DNA of 64,000 nt from Klebsiella electrica (GCF_006711645.1 NZ_CP041247.1:2728001-2792000), one strand, 5' to 3'. Shown: positions 18,785 through 31,088, counted from the stretch's first letter. Made by a program: numbers and translations. The notes: a model not told the origin generated them from the letters alone.

Positions 18785-19951
18785 ATGCGCTCATTCTCAC
18801 TCCCGCTGCCGACGTTGCTCGCCGGGTTTATCGCCGTTCTGGTGGGCTACGCCAGTTCGGCCGCCATTATCTGGCAAGCCGCCGCCAGCGCTGGCGCCAG
18901 CGCGAGTCAGATAGCTGGCTGGATGACGGCTCTCGGGCTGGGAATGGGGGTCAGCACACTGGCCCTCACTCTCTGGCGCAAAGTGCCGATCCTCACCGCC
19001 TGGTCGACCCCCGGCGCGGCGCTGCTGGTCAGCGGATTACAGGGGGTGACGCTGCACCAGGCGATCGGCGTGTTTATCTTTGCGAATGGCTTAATGGTGC
19101 TATGCGGGCTGACCGGCCTTTTTGCCCGGCTGATGAAAATCATCCCCCACTCGCTCGCAGCCGCCATGCTGGCAGGGATTTTACTGCGCTTCGGTCTGCA
19201 GGCCTTCGCCACCCTTGAAGGCCATCTGCTGCTGTGCGGCGGGATGCTGGCAGCCTGGCTGCTGTGTAAAGCGCTGTACCCGCGCTTTGCGGTGGTGGCA
19301 GCGCTGCTGGTCGGCGGCGCCATCGCCGTGTTCTCCGGCGATGTCGTCGGGACGCACATCAGCCTCGCTTTTGTCGCCCCGGAATATATCGCGCCGCAGT
19401 TTACCCCTTCGCTGTTGCTCAGCGTCGGCGTCCCCTTCTTCCTGGTCACCATGGCCTCGCAAAACGCCCCCGGATTCGCCACCATGCAGGCTTCCGGCTA
19501 CCGGGTGCCCGTGTCGCCGCTGATTGTCGCTACCGCGGGTCTGGCGCTGGTACTGTCACCTTTTGGCGTTTATTCGATCTGTATTGCCGCCATTACCGCC
19601 GCAATTTGCCAAAGTCCGGAGGCCCATCCTGACCCGCAGCGACGTTGGCTGGCCGCCGCCGCCGCGGGCGGTTTTTATCTGCTGGCCGGCCTGTTCGGCG
19701 GATCGATTACGTCGTTGATGTCCGCCCTGCCGACGGCGTGGATTCAGATGCTGGCCGGGCTAGCGCTGCTCGGGACGCTTGGCGGAAGTCTGTCTCAGGC
19801 GCTGAATCAGGAGAATGAGCGCGACGCGGCGGTGGTGACGTTTCTGGTCACCGCCAGCGGCGTGACCCTGGCGGGGATCGGCTCGGCCTTCTGGGGACTG
19901 GCGCTCGGCGGGGTGAGTTTCGCCCTGCTGTCAGCGCTGCGCCGCGCGTAA
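18785..19951 (+). CDS. ydcO: YdcO, BenE-family transporter
   Basis: This 388-residue inner-membrane protein is related to the benzoate/proton symporter BenE; the actual substrate of YdcO is unknown. It has ten or more hydrophobic segments, and the conserved family block ILTAWSTPGAALL is present near residue 75. ATG 18785 with an AGAGG site was chosen over in-frame upstream codons because the operator palindrome covers those. It is divergent from sutR as in E. coli and ends overlapping the C-terminus of the convergent AraC gene by about 20 bases. Confidence 0.9.
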   Translation: MRSFSLPLPTLLAGFIAVLVGYASSAAIIWQAAASAGASASQIAGWMTALGLGMGVSTLALTLWRKVPILTAWSTPGAALLVSGLQGVTLHQAIGVFIFANGLMVLCGLTGLFARLMKIIPHSLAAAMLAGILLRFGLQAFATLEGHLLLCGGMLAAWLLCKALYPRFAVVAALLVGGAIAVFSGDVVGTHISLAFVAPEYIAPQFTPSLLLSVGVPFFLVTMASQNAPGFATMQASGYRVPVSPLIVATAGLALVLSPFGVYSICIAAITAAICQSPEAHPDPQRRWLAAAAAGGFYLLAGLFGGSITSLMSALPTAWIQMLAGLALLGTLGGSLSQALNQENERDAAVVTFLVTASGVTLAGIGSAFWGLALGGVSFALLSALRRA

Positions 19952-20797
19952 TTGTGAGGGCGTCAGGCCGGTGACGCTTTTCACCCGGTTGCTGAAATGG
20001 CTGGCGGAGCTGAAACCGCAGGCCATCGCGATATCGGTCAATGACCGGGCGCTGTGGCAGATAAGCGCCTGCGCCTTAACCATCCGCCGCTGCATCACAT
20101 ACTGGTGCGGCGCCATGTTCATTGACTGTCGGAACATCCGCGCGAAGTGATATTCGCTGAGCGCCGCCTCCTGCGCCAGATCCGCCAGCGTCAGCGGCTG
20201 ATCCAGATGCTCCTCAATCCACGCCAGCAGATTGCGCAGAACGTGCGGCGCCAGGCCGCCGGAGACCGTGGGTAAACGCCACTGAACGTTCGAATAGTGC
20301 TGAATAAGGTGGGTCAGCAGCAGCGTGCTGGCGGAGCTTAGCGTCAGCTGGTTGGCCTGCTGCTGCCAGTCGCAATCGAGCAGAAACTGGCGATAGACGG
20401 CGGTGATTTTATCATCCCGGGAAAAGGTCTGTTCCTGCAGGCTAAATGACGCCGGGCTGCGGTCCCAGATCTGCTCGCCGACCCGACGTAGATGTTGGTC
20501 GGTACAGTACAGGTGTACGAACGAGAGGTCGCCGCGAATATCCCAGGTGCTCTCCGCCCCTTTTGGCATCAGGCAAAAACGATCCGGGCCGCCGCCGTTT
20601 TTCCAGCCCTGCGGCGTTTTCTGGTAACTTTCGTAACCATCGGCAACGTACAGACTCAGCGTATGATGGTCGCTGCGCACCGTAACCGTATCGCGATTGT
20701 TATACCACGCCGCCAGTTGAATACCGGAGTTGAGCTCCACCGTCTCCCGCAGGACAGCTTTTTGTCGGCGTAATATTTCGAACGTCCCGTATGCCAT
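19931..20797 (-). CDS. AraC-family transcriptional regulator
   Basis: This 288-residue regulator has a cupin-like N-terminal sensing half and a C-terminal double helix-turn-helix (LADLAQEAALSEYHFARMFRQSMNMAPHQYV and SLTDIAMACGFSSASHFSNRVKSVTGLTP). I start it at ATG 20797; the reading frame extends further upstream but that part is cysteine- and serine-rich and not protein-like. AAGG lies unusually close (2 bases) to this ATG. It is divergent from the EamA exporter, with about 180 bases between, so it probably controls that exporter. Effector unknown. Confidence 0.85.
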   Translation of the reverse strand: MAYGTFEILRRQKAVLRETVELNSGIQLAAWYNNRDTVTVRSDHHTLSLYVADGYESYQKTPQGWKNGGGPDRFCLMPKGAESTWDIRGDLSFVHLYCTDQHLRRVGEQIWDRSPASFSLQEQTFSRDDKITAVYRQFLLDCDWQQQANQLTLSSASTLLLTHLIQHYSNVQWRLPTVSGGLAPHVLRNLLAWIEEHLDQPLTLADLAQEAALSEYHFARMFRQSMNMAPHQYVMQRRMVKAQALICHSARSLTDIAMACGFSSASHFSNRVKSVTGLTPSQLRAAQR

Positions 20798-20980
20798 AAC
20801 CTTCACACATCTGATTTCGCGAGCCCCTAGTCTATGAAGAGTCGACCGCGGATACCAGATCTCTCCGGCCGTTCGGCAAAAATAAGCGCAAGAATTTGCA
20901 AGTCCAGACCGCATGGATGACAGCGACGGCGCGCAAAAACCGCCACACTGCCTCCCTGGTGTACTTATGGGAGACATGTT

Positions 20981-21877
20981 TTGAACGCAATACTGTACGG
21001 ACTGGTGGTTGTTATCTGGGGCACGACGTGGATTGCCATCTTTTTACAACAGGGGCCGGTCTCCGCGCCGGTCTCCATTTTCTGGCGTTTTGCGGTAGCC
21101 AGCGTCACGATGCTGGCGATTCTGCTGGCAACTCGTCGTCTGCGTCCGCTGGCGCTGCGCGATCATCTGTTCTGTGTGCTACAGGGCTGCTGCGTCTTCT
21201 GTTTCAACTTCTGGTGCTTTTATACCGCTGCCGCGTACATTAATACCGGCCTCGAATCGGTTATTTTTTCCATGGCGGTTCTGTTTAACGCCGTCAACGG
21301 GTTTATTTTCTTCCGTCAGCAGCCGCCCGCTCGTTTCTGGCTTGCCGCCGCGCTCGGCCTTGTGGGAATCATCACGCTGTTCTGGGACGATTTGCTCAGC
21401 AACGGGCTCAACGCGTCCCTGCTGTGGGGGATTGGCCTCAGCGCGCTGGGAACCTACGGTTTTTCCCTCGGCAATATGCTCAGTATGCGCCACCAGCGCC
21501 GTGGCCTGGAAACCCTGACCACCAACAGCTGGGCGATGCTCTACGGTACCCTGGTCATGGGGGCTATCGCTCTGGTGCGCGGCGATGATTTCACTCCCCA
21601 GTGGACGCTAAGCTATATGGGCGCGCTGTTGTACCTGGCGCTGTTCGGATCGGTGATTGCGTTCGGCGCTTACTTTACGCTGGTTGGGCGGATCGGCGCC
21701 GGCAAAGCCGCCTACAGTACCCTGCTGTTCCCGCTGGTGGCCCTGACGATTTCAACGTTTTACGAAGGCTACGTCTGGCACAGCAACGCGGTTATCGGGC
21801 TGATGCTGATTCTGGTGGGTAATCTGGTGATGTTTGCCCGCCCCGAGCAGTGGTTCCTGCGCCGCAGACTGGCTTAG
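20981..21877 (+). CDS. EamA-family (DMT) exporter
   Basis: This 298-residue inner-membrane transporter of the drug/metabolite superfamily has ten predicted helices in two EamA repeats (first starting LYGLVVVIWGTTWIAIFLQ, second near LLWGIGLSALGTYGFSLG). I read the start as TTG 20981 because GGGAG lies 8 bases upstream, whereas the nearby ATG at 20976 reaches a stop after two codons. Such proteins export amino acids or other small metabolites; the substrate cannot be read from sequence. Confidence 0.87.
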   Translation: MNAILYGLVVVIWGTTWIAIFLQQGPVSAPVSIFWRFAVASVTMLAILLATRRLRPLALRDHLFCVLQGCCVFCFNFWCFYTAAAYINTGLESVIFSMAVLFNAVNGFIFFRQQPPARFWLAAALGLVGIITLFWDDLLSNGLNASLLWGIGLSALGTYGFSLGNMLSMRHQRRGLETLTTNSWAMLYGTLVMGAIALVRGDDFTPQWTLSYMGALLYLALFGSVIAFGAYFTLVGRIGAGKAAYSTLLFPLVALTISTFYEGYVWHSNAVIGLMLILVGNLVMFARPEQWFLRRRLA

Positions 21878-21894
21878 ACCCTGCCTGCTGGCAT

Positions 21895-21918
21895 AAAAAG
21901 CGCCCTCCAGCAGGGCGC
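21895..21918 (-). terminator. Hairpin after the exporter gene
   Basis: GCGCCCT (21900-21906) and AGGGCGC (21912-21918) form a perfect stem preceded by AAAAA, which is a T-run on the minus strand. It would stop leftward readthrough from the dppA-like side before it reaches the exporter; on the plus strand it lacks a T-run. Confidence 0.55.
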
Positions 21919-21964
21919 CTGTGCCTCACGGCAATCCCGTTTTGCATATGGTGCCCGCCTGAGC

Positions 21965-22560
21965 ATCATGGCAAGCCCGTTTTGCATATGGCGTCCGCGT
22001 TTTGCCGGGTGGCGGCTGCGCCTGACCCGGCCTACAAAACCCGTCACCTTAAAGATTTGCACAAGCCCTGTAGGCCCGCACAAGCGCAGCGCCGTCGGGC
22101 AATTTAACAGGCGCGCTCCGTTGACCATCCAGGGGGCTCTCCTGAAGCGCGTCTGAGAACCATGACAGGCCGGTTTTGCATATGGCGCCCGCGTTTTGCC
22201 GGGTGGCGGCTGCGCCTGACCCGGCCTACAAAACCCGTCACCTCAAAGATTTGCACAAACTCTGTAGGCCCGTACAAGCGAAGCGCCGTCGGGCAATTTA
22301 ACAGGCGTGCTCCGTTGACCATCCAGGGGGCTCTCCTGAAGCGCACCTGAGAACCATGACAGGCCGGTTTTGCATATGGTGCCCGCCTGAGCATCATGGC
22401 AAGCCCGTTTTGCATATGGCGCCCGCGTTTTGCCAGGTGGTAGCTAACGCCTGACCCGGCCTACAAAACCTGTCACCTCGAAGATTTGCACAAACTCTGT
22501 AGGCCCGTACAAGCGCAGCGCCGTCGGGCAATTTGACAGGCTTACTCCGTTGACAATCCC
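21965..22560. repeat. REP/BIME-like array, three units of about 196 bases
   Basis: Units start near 21965, 22161 and 22392, with a partial unit at 22356-22391. Each holds two inverted REP-like palindromes: one around GCCGGGTGGCGGCTGCGCC/GACCCGGCC, the other around TGTAGGCCCG...CGCCGTCGGGCA. Units share blocks such as TTTTGCATATGG and CCGTTGACCATCC. The array fills the gap between two convergent genes. Short reading frames crossing it are artefacts. Confidence 0.8.
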
Positions 22561-22694
22561 CTGAGTGAATCCCTGTAAATGCAGTTGTCGGCGCGATTTA
22601 TAGCAAAATACCGGGGTAAGCTTTGCGGCAAAAAAAGGAATGGCAAACGCAGGAAAGAATAAATCCGCCCCCCGGGCGGATTTACATTTGCTGT

Positions 22695-24287
22695 TTATTT
22701 TATATCGACCTGATAGAAAATATGCTTACCAAAAGGATCAATTTCGTAGCCAGAAACCTCTTTGCGGACCGGTTCGAAAATCGTCGAATGGGCAATCATC
22801 ACCGCCGGCATTTGGTCATGCATCATCTGCTGCGCCTGTTTATACAGCGCTTCGCGTTTTGGGCGATCGGTAATCGATTTTGCCTCGGCGATAATTTTAT
22901 CAAATGGCTGATAGCACCATTTCGCCGAGTTAGAACCGCCGTTCGCCGACTGACAGGTAAATAACGGCCCGAAGAAGTTGTCCGGGTCGCCGGTCGCAGT
23001 GGTCCAGCCCATCAGCGCCGCCTGATGTTCGCCCTCTTTTACCCGCTTCAGATATTCACCCCACTCATAGGTGGTGATTTTGGTCTGCACGCCAATTTTG
23101 GCCCAGTCAGCCTGAATCATCTCGGCCATCCGTTTGGCGTTCGGGTTATAAGGACGCTGCACCGGCATCGCCCACAGATCGATGGTTAGCGGGCCGCTAA
23201 TGCCCGCCTCCTGCAGCAGCGCTTTGGCCTTTTGCGGGTCGTAGTCATAATCTTTCAGCTCCGCGTCGGCGCTCCATACTCCCGGCGGCAGCAGATTTTT
23301 CGCCTGCGTGCCGGTACCGTGGAATACCGCCTCAATAATCGCCGGTTTATTAATCGCCATCGCCAGAGCCTGACGAACTTTAACATTATCCAGCGGCGGT
23401 TTTTGCGTATTAAAGGCAAGGAACCCGGTATTCAGCCCCGCCTTGCTCAGCAGCGTAATGTTTTTATTTTCCTTCATCCTCGGTAAATCGGCCGGATTAG
23501 GGAACGGCATCACCTGGCATTCATTCTTTTCCAGTTTGGCATAGCGCACCGAAGCGTCCGGGGTAATGCTAAAAACCAGACGATCGATTTTTGCTTTCCC
23601 CTGCCAGTAGTCCGGGAAGGCGGTATAAAGAATGCGCGAATCTTTCTGATATTGCGCCAGCTTATAGGGGCCGGTGCCAAGCGGGTCGGAATCGACGCGC
23701 TGCGGGGTCCCGGCTTTGAGCATCGCCTCCGCATATTCCGCCGATAAAATGGAGGCGAAATACCACGCCAGGTCCGCGACAAACGGCGCTTCGGCGCGGG
23801 CCAACGTAAAGCGCACCGTATATTCATCAGGCTTATCAATCGCGGTAATTAACTGGCCAAACTCCAGACTTTCAAAGTTAGAGTAGCTACCGCCAGAGAC
23901 GTTGTGATAAGGATGCTGCGGATCTTTTTGCCGCATAAAGGAGAAAATCACATCATCGGCATTAAAATCGCGGGTGGGGGTGAAATATTTATTACTTTGA
24001 AACTTCACGCCTTTGCGTAGATGGAAGGTATACACTTTTCCGTCATCGCTCACCTCCCAGCTTTCGGCGAGGCTCGGCTGCAGTTCGGTGGTGCCCACCT
24101 TAAAATCAACCAGCCGGTTATAAACGGGTACCGCGCTGGCGTCCACGCTGGTACCCGAGGTATAGAGTTGAGGATTGAAATTCTCCGGCGATCCTTCGGA
24201 GCAGTAAACCAGCGTTTTTGCGCTCACGGCGGAACCAAACGTGAGCGCCGTTATTGTCAGAGCAAGCGTGGTGAGTTTGCGTTGCAT
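22695..24287 (-). CDS. DppA-like periplasmic peptide-binding protein
   Basis: This 530-residue family 5 solute-binding protein is highly similar to E. coli DppA, including KTLVYCSEGSPENFNPQL, FSITPDASVRYAKL and WAMPVQRPYNPNAKRMAEMIQADWAK. ATG 24287 follows AAGGA, and a signal peptide cleaved after VSA near residue 22 is seen. No permease or ATPase genes are next to it, so it probably works with the dpp permease encoded elsewhere or is an orphan receptor. It is divergent from a PepT-like peptidase gene, which points to a peptide-salvage pair. Confidence 0.88.
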   Translation of the reverse strand: MQRKLTTLALTITALTFGSAVSAKTLVYCSEGSPENFNPQLYTSGTSVDASAVPVYNRLVDFKVGTTELQPSLAESWEVSDDGKVYTFHLRKGVKFQSNKYFTPTRDFNADDVIFSFMRQKDPQHPYHNVSGGSYSNFESLEFGQLITAIDKPDEYTVRFTLARAEAPFVADLAWYFASILSAEYAEAMLKAGTPQRVDSDPLGTGPYKLAQYQKDSRILYTAFPDYWQGKAKIDRLVFSITPDASVRYAKLEKNECQVMPFPNPADLPRMKENKNITLLSKAGLNTGFLAFNTQKPPLDNVKVRQALAMAINKPAIIEAVFHGTGTQAKNLLPPGVWSADAELKDYDYDPQKAKALLQEAGISGPLTIDLWAMPVQRPYNPNAKRMAEMIQADWAKIGVQTKITTYEWGEYLKRVKEGEHQAALMGWTTATGDPDNFFGPLFTCQSANGGSNSAKWCYQPFDKIIAEAKSITDRPKREALYKQAQQMMHDQMPAVMIAHSTIFEPVRKEVSGYEIDPFGKHIFYQVDIK

Positions 24288-24402
24288 AACGTTTTCCTTT
24301 TTTAATTTGTCAGCTAATGAATAGCTTGTTGTTTTCCTGTCCATACATAACACTAAAGCCAGATTGCAAACACCTGAAAGAATAAATAAAGAAGGAATCA
24401 CT

Positions 24403-25632
24403 ATGCCATCTCCACTCGCCAGTCAATTGACCCAGCGCTTCTTCCGCTATCTCGCCATCAGCAGCCAGAGCGACCCGCGCGCCACCACGCTGCCAACCAC
24501 GCCGGGGCAACACGAGATGGCCCGCGAGCTTGCCGACGAGCTACGCCGTCTCGGACTGGACGATATTGTGATTGATGACCACGCCACCGTCACCGCGGTA
24601 AAAAGAGGTAACGTTCCAGGCGCGCCGCGGATTGGCTTTATCACCCACATCGACACTGTGGACGTCGGGCTGTCCCCGGACATTCATCCGCAAATTTTGC
24701 GTTTTACCGGCGATGATCTGTGTCTGAATCGTGAACAGCAGATCTGGCTGCGGGTCGCCGAGCATCCCGAGATTCTCGCCTACCGGGACGAAGAAATTAT
24801 CTTCAGCGATGGCACCAGCGTGCTCGGCGCCGACAACAAATCGGCGGTCACGGTGGTGATGACGGTGCTGGAAAACCTGACGCCGGAACAGCGCCACGGC
24901 GATATCGTAGTGGCCTTTGTACCGGATGAAGAGGTAGGCCTGCGGGGGGCAAAAGCGCTGGATCTCAGCCGTTTTGCCGTCGATTTCGCCTGGACTATCG
25001 ACTGCTGCGAACTCGGCGAGATCGTGTATGAGAACTTTAATGCCGCGGCGGCGGAGATTCGCTTCACCGGCGTGACCGCTCATCCAATGTCCGCCAAAGG
25101 CGTACTGGTCAATCCGCTGCTGATGGCCGCGGATTACATCAGCCATTTCGATCGCCTGCAGACGCCGGAACACACCGCCGGACGCGAAGGTTACGTCTGG
25201 TTCAATGGCATTCAGGGCGATCAAAACAGCGCTCTGCTGCAGGCCAGCATTCGTGATTTCGACAGCGAGAGTTTTTTACGCCGTAAACGGCAGATTGGCG
25301 ACGTCGCCGAAAAAATTGCCGCGCAATACCCGACGGCCAGCGTCGAGTTTTCGCTTAGCGACACCTACAGCAACATCAGCAATGCCATCGGCGACGATCG
25401 GCGGGCCATTGACCTGATGTTCGAAGCCATGGAAAGCATTGGCGTGACGCCGAAGCCGACGCCGATGCGCGGCGGTACCGATGGTGCGGCGCTCTCGGCA
25501 AAAGGCCTGCTGACGCCCAACTTCTTCACCGGCGCGCATAACTTCCACTCGAAATTTGAGTTTTTGCCATTGCGCGCCTTTGAAGCGTCGTACCATACCG
25601 CGTTACAACTCTGTCTGCTGGCGGCCCGTTAA
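24403..25632 (+). CDS. PepT-like tripeptidase (M20B)
   Basis: This is a 409-residue M20 metallopeptidase of the peptidase T type. The metal and catalytic residues are visible: THIDTVDVG (His and Asp), GADNKSAV (bridging Asp), [10 protein letters not shown] (catalytic Glu and ligand), [19 protein letters not shown] (Asp), and [14 protein letters not shown] (His). PepT removes the N-terminal residue of tripeptides. ATG 24403 follows GAAGGA. The housekeeping pepT normally lies elsewhere, so this is probably a paralogue serving the divergent DppA-like receptor. Confidence 0.88.
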   Translation: MPSPLASQLTQRFFRYLAISSQSDPRATTLPTTPGQHEMARELADELRRLGLDDIVIDDHATVTAVKRGNVPGAPRIGFITHIDTVDVGLSPDIHPQILRFTGDDLCLNREQQIWLRVAEHPEILAYRDEEIIFSDGTSVLGADNKSAVTVVMTVLENLTPEQRHGDIVVAFVPDEEVGLRGAKALDLSRFAVDFAWTIDCCELGEIVYENFNAAAAEIRFTGVTAHPMSAKGVLVNPLLMAADYISHFDRLQTPEHTAGREGYVWFNGIQGDQNSALLQASIRDFDSESFLRRKRQIGDVAEKIAAQYPTASVEFSLSDTYSNISNAIGDDRRAIDLMFEAMESIGVTPKPTPMRGGTDGAALSAKGLLTPNFFTGAHNFHSKFEFLPLRAFEASYHTALQLCLLAAR

Positions 25633-26225
25633 GCCGGTTTTTGCGCCAGCATGGTGGCAAAACGCAGTTTGATACGGTTGCCGTTGGCATCGGTGCGATG
25701 CAGTTCGCCCACCTCTTCGTTGTACCTGAGGAACGACCAGCCGGCGTAGTAGCGCCGCAGTTCCTCAGGTTTAAAGGCAAACGGGAACCCTACGGTGCAG
25801 GGATAATCGTCGGTGTCCATCGCCGCCACGATCAGGTTGTAGCCGCCCGGTCTGGTACAACGCTGCATATTGGCGATGAGTCCCGGAATGGTTTTCGCTT
25901 CAAGGAACATCAGCACCACGGTGGAGAGAATAAAGTCATATTCACCGTCGAAGCTTAAGCTATTCAGATCCTTGACCGCCGCCTGGAGATTGGTCAGATT
26001 TTCCTGCGCGCGAATGTTCTCCAGATTCTTGATGCTCATCGGGTTTTTATCCCACGCCGTCACCTCAAAGCCGTTCGCCGCCAGATAGAGGCTATTGCGC
26101 CCGTTGCCACACCCCAGATCCAGCGCCGTTCCCGGCGGCACCTGGGTCGCGGCATAGAGCACTTCCGAGTGGGTACGGGTCAGTCCGTATTTATCAGTAA
26201 AATAGTTTTCGTCACGGATAGTCAT
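25629..26225 (-). CDS. tehB: Tellurite methyltransferase TehB
   Basis: This 198-residue SAM-dependent methyltransferase confers tellurite resistance when overproduced, in partnership with TehA. Motif I is [16 protein letters not shown], followed by AWDKNPMSI and the acidic [14 protein letters not shown]. coli TehB has 197 residues. It starts 4 bases inside the end of tehA, so the two are coupled. It is convergent with the PepT-like gene and overlaps its stop by 4 bases. Confidence 0.95.
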   Translation of the reverse strand: MTIRDENYFTDKYGLTRTHSEVLYAATQVPPGTALDLGCGNGRNSLYLAANGFEVTAWDKNPMSIKNLENIRAQENLTNLQAAVKDLNSLSFDGEYDFILSTVVLMFLEAKTIPGLIANMQRCTRPGGYNLIVAAMDTDDYPCTVGFPFAFKPEELRRYYAGWSFLRYNEEVGELHRTDANGNRIKLRFATMLAQKPA

Positions 26226-27262
26226 GGTGAGTCCTTAGTGTTGAATAATGTGGCCCGGTCGACGCGGATCAGTAATTTCCCCCGCATCAGCAGCAGAAAC
26301 GTGCGTAGCAACAGCAGGCCAATAATCAGATTGGTAAAGATAAACAACGGGATTGATAAGTAATGGAAAAAGCCGTTCGGCTGGCTGTATCCAAGATGCA
26401 GCCCGGTGCTGGCCAGTGCGGAAATACCAAATGAAAAGCTCCAGAAGGAGGCATTGAACGGCTGCCGGAGATACCACGGCATCAGACGGAGCATAAACAG
26501 CAGTTGCAGGAGTCCGTAGCCAAACAGCAGTTTGGCGAAGGTATCCGCCTCTGCGCCGTTAACGCTGAGCCAGGCGCTACAGGCCACCAGCGCCGGCGCC
26601 AGCTGGATACCCAGCGAGGTCCGCATCGCGGCGGGCAGCTCGCCATGGCTGCGCAGTCGTTGCAGAATCACCGGCTCCAGGCTCAACCACGAGAAGATCC
26701 CGGCGCCGAGAAACACCAGCCCGGCGTCGTTAAAGCCGAGCGCCCCGCAGACCATCGCGCTGATGAAGTTGTTTGCCACCGTCGGTAAATAGAGTCCCGG
26801 CGTGGTGGCGTCACCCGGGTGTGTGCCGCGCCATAATCCGGCGCTCTGCCAGGCGGAATAGCTCAACTGGAGTACCACGCCAATGCCGAACAGCAGCAGC
26901 GAGAGCGGACGAAACCACGGCACGAAACCGATAGCCACCAGCATCGTGGTGGCGGGAAACAGGCTGACAAAACTGCTGGCCACCGGGTGGCGCATCTCCC
27001 GCAGCACACTCCCCGGAAAGCGAATCACCCGGGAGATAAACGCTATCGTCAGCAGCGCCCAAATCATCGTCGCCAGCGCCACCAGACCATCGCCGATAGC
27101 CCGACTCACCGGCCAGAGGGTGCTGGCATAGCGCCACGCGAAGCCCATGCCGATGGTGCCCAGCACCATGCCAAAATAGCCCGCAGGTAAATTCAGGACC
27201 TGCCGTTCGAGCGGGTTTTTATTCATTTTATTTATTTTTTTCAATTTATCTTTAAGTTGCAT
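26222..27262 (-). CDS. tehA: Tellurite/dicarboxylate-type channel TehA
   Basis: This SLAC1-type anion channel homologue has ten hydrophobic helices beginning [25 protein letters not shown] and the conserved [16 protein letters not shown]. coli TehA has 330 residues. Two starts are possible: ATG 27262 (346 aa, with AGG about 10 bases upstream) or ATG 27226 (334 aa, closer to the family length but without a visible ribosome-binding site). The extra N-terminal residues [11 protein letters not shown] are not typical, so the shorter form may be the true one. Divergent from ydcK. Confidence 0.9.
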   Translation of the reverse strand: MQLKDKLKKINKMNKNPLERQVLNLPAGYFGMVLGTIGMGFAWRYASTLWPVSRAIGDGLVALATMIWALLTIAFISRVIRFPGSVLREMRHPVASSFVSLFPATTMLVAIGFVPWFRPLSLLLFGIGVVLQLSYSAWQSAGLWRGTHPGDATTPGLYLPTVANNFISAMVCGALGFNDAGLVFLGAGIFSWLSLEPVILQRLRSHGELPAAMRTSLGIQLAPALVACSAWLSVNGAEADTFAKLLFGYGLLQLLFMLRLMPWYLRQPFNASFWSFSFGISALASTGLHLGYSQPNGFFHYLSIPLFIFTNLIIGLLLLRTFLLLMRGKLLIRVDRATLFNTKDSP

Positions 27263-27353
27263 TTTAAAAGAACCTTATGCAACGCGCTACGGAGATTTTT
27301 GCTATGTTTGTGTTAACCAAAAGTAAAATGAAACCTTGATAAGAGAAGTCCTG

Positions 27354-28334
27354 ATGAACAAATATCGTCTGAGCGACAAGGTTCGCCCGTTTCACTATGA
27401 AGAAGACGGGATTAAACATAGCGTAAATCTGCGGCAAATTGTGGCCCTGCGTGATTTCGCCGATGTGCAGGCCGGTAGCGAAGGCGGCTGGCTGGACGAG
27501 GAAACGGCGCTGAGTCAGGCGGGCAACTGCTGGATCTACGACCCCAACAGCGCGGTGTTTGCCGGGGCGCGGATTGAAGGCAACGCGCGTCTGACGGGAA
27601 CCTGCGTCGTCAGCCACTCCGCTATTATCCGCGACGATGTATGGATCGACAGCGGCACCATCAGCCATCACGCCCTTATCTGTGACAACGTCACGCTTCA
27701 GGACTCCTGCGTTCGCGGCTTCTGCCGTCTGGCTGACCGGGCGCGCATTCTCCCCCACTGCCTGATTATCGCCGCCCAGGGGCTGACCGCCGACCGCGAC
27801 AAGTTTCTGCAAATCTACCAGCGGGCGACGGTCAGCGCTTCGCGCATCGTTCATCAGGCGCAGATTTACGGTGATGCCTTCGTGGACCACGCCTTTGTGG
27901 AGCACCGGGCGGAAATCTTTGACTATGCGCGGCTGGAAGGTAACGAAGAGAACGATGTCTGGGTCTGCGATAACGCCAGAGTCTACGACCATGCGCGCCT
28001 TATCGCCGGACGCGCGGAGGATGCGATACCGACGCTACGCTACAGCGCGCAGGTGGCAGAGAATGCCGTGGTCGAGGGCAACTGCGTGCTCAAACATCGG
28101 GTGCTGATCGGCGGCCACGCGCGGCTGTGCGGCGGCCCTGTTCTGCTGGACGACGACGTACTGGTGCAGGGGAATGCCCACATCAGCGGCGATGTGGTGA
28201 TCGAACATCAGATTGAAATTACCGACGACGCGCGGATTGAAGCGCTTAACGGCGAGGCGATTCATCTGCGCGGCCGCAAAGTGATCAACGGCGCGCAGCA
28301 TATTACCCGCACGCCGCTGCTGGGGTCGCTGTAG
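27354..28334 (+). CDS. ydcK: YdcK, left-handed beta-helix protein
   Basis: This 326-residue protein (same length as E. coli YdcK) is built almost wholly of hexapeptide-like repeats, for example GNARLTGTCVVSHSAIIRDDVWIDSGTISHHALICDNV, which form a left-handed parallel beta-helix as in acyl- and sugar-transferases. No activity is established. I chose ATG 27354, after AGAAG, over an in-frame codon at 27336. Position between tehA and rimL is as in E. coli. Confidence 0.9.
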   Translation: MNKYRLSDKVRPFHYEEDGIKHSVNLRQIVALRDFADVQAGSEGGWLDEETALSQAGNCWIYDPNSAVFAGARIEGNARLTGTCVVSHSAIIRDDVWIDSGTISHHALICDNVTLQDSCVRGFCRLADRARILPHCLIIAAQGLTADRDKFLQIYQRATVSASRIVHQAQIYGDAFVDHAFVEHRAEIFDYARLEGNEENDVWVCDNARVYDHARLIAGRAEDAIPTLRYSAQVAENAVVEGNCVLKHRVLIGGHARLCGGPVLLDDDVLVQGNAHISGDVVIEHQIEITDDARIEALNGEAIHLRGRKVINGAQHITRTPLLGSL

Positions 28335-28389
28335 CCCTTGCTGGCTAGCTAAAGTGCCGCGCGCCGGGCCGGGCCGGGAAACCAAATCA

Positions 28390-28956
28390 TCAGGCCGTGG
28401 GGCTATCGATAATCCGTCCGTAGATATTCTGATCGTCATACGCGCCGTTCAGATACTCGGCCTGCTGCAGACAACCTTCAAGAGTAAAGCCATTGCGCAG
28501 CGCCACCTGATTGCTCTTGTGGTTAGCCACCCGGCATTTGATAACAAAACGCCGGACTTCGCCGCGGCGGGCGTAGTAATGCATAAACGCCTGCAGCGCC
28601 TGGGAAAGCAGCCCTTGCCCCTGGTGATCCTCATCAATCCAGTAGCCGATGTAGCCGGTTTTATTCAGCGGTTCAATCTGGTTGAACGACAGCACGCCCA
28701 CCATCTCATCGCGCCAAAACAGGAAAAACATTTTGGCGTAGCCGCGCTGGTGCAGCATGACGTTCCCCTGTACATGGCGACGGGTTTCACCTTCGCTGTC
28801 GACCGCGGCGGGCCAGCTAAGCGAGTGCTGTAGCCAGAGTTTATTCTTTTCCACCAGCAGGTGTAAGTCGGTCACATAGCGCTCGTCCACTGCGCGTAGC
28901 GTCAGCTGGTCGGTCACCGGGATGATTTCAGGAACGGGGATATTTTCTGCGGACAT
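28390..28956 (-). CDS. rimL: Ribosomal-protein-serine acetyltransferase RimL
   Basis: This 188-residue GNAT enzyme acetylates the N-terminal serine of ribosomal protein L12, converting it to L7. The sequence follows E. coli RimL closely (QGNVMLHQRGYAKMFF, FNQIEPLNKTGYIGYW, acetyl-CoA loop DEDHQGQGLLSQAL, CRVANHKSNQVALRNGF). It is convergent with ydcK. In E. coli ydcH lies between rimL and opgD; here only 58 bases separate them and ydcH is absent. Confidence 0.94.
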   Translation of the reverse strand: MSAENIPVPEIIPVTDQLTLRAVDERYVTDLHLLVEKNKLWLQHSLSWPAAVDSEGETRRHVQGNVMLHQRGYAKMFFLFWRDEMVGVLSFNQIEPLNKTGYIGYWIDEDHQGQGLLSQALQAFMHYYARRGEVRRFVIKCRVANHKSNQVALRNGFTLEGCLQQAEYLNGAYDDQNIYGRIIDSPTA

Positions 28957-29014
28957 GGCTATCTCTCACTGCGGGTAAACCCGTCCACGGCATGCGGACG
29001 GGCAACCGCGACGG

Positions 29015-31088
<2,074 letters not shown>

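Noticed and set aside
21850..22415. Several 60-100-codon frames in the REP array after the exporter gene
   Set aside because: They follow the palindromic repeats and have no ribosome-binding sites or protein-like composition.
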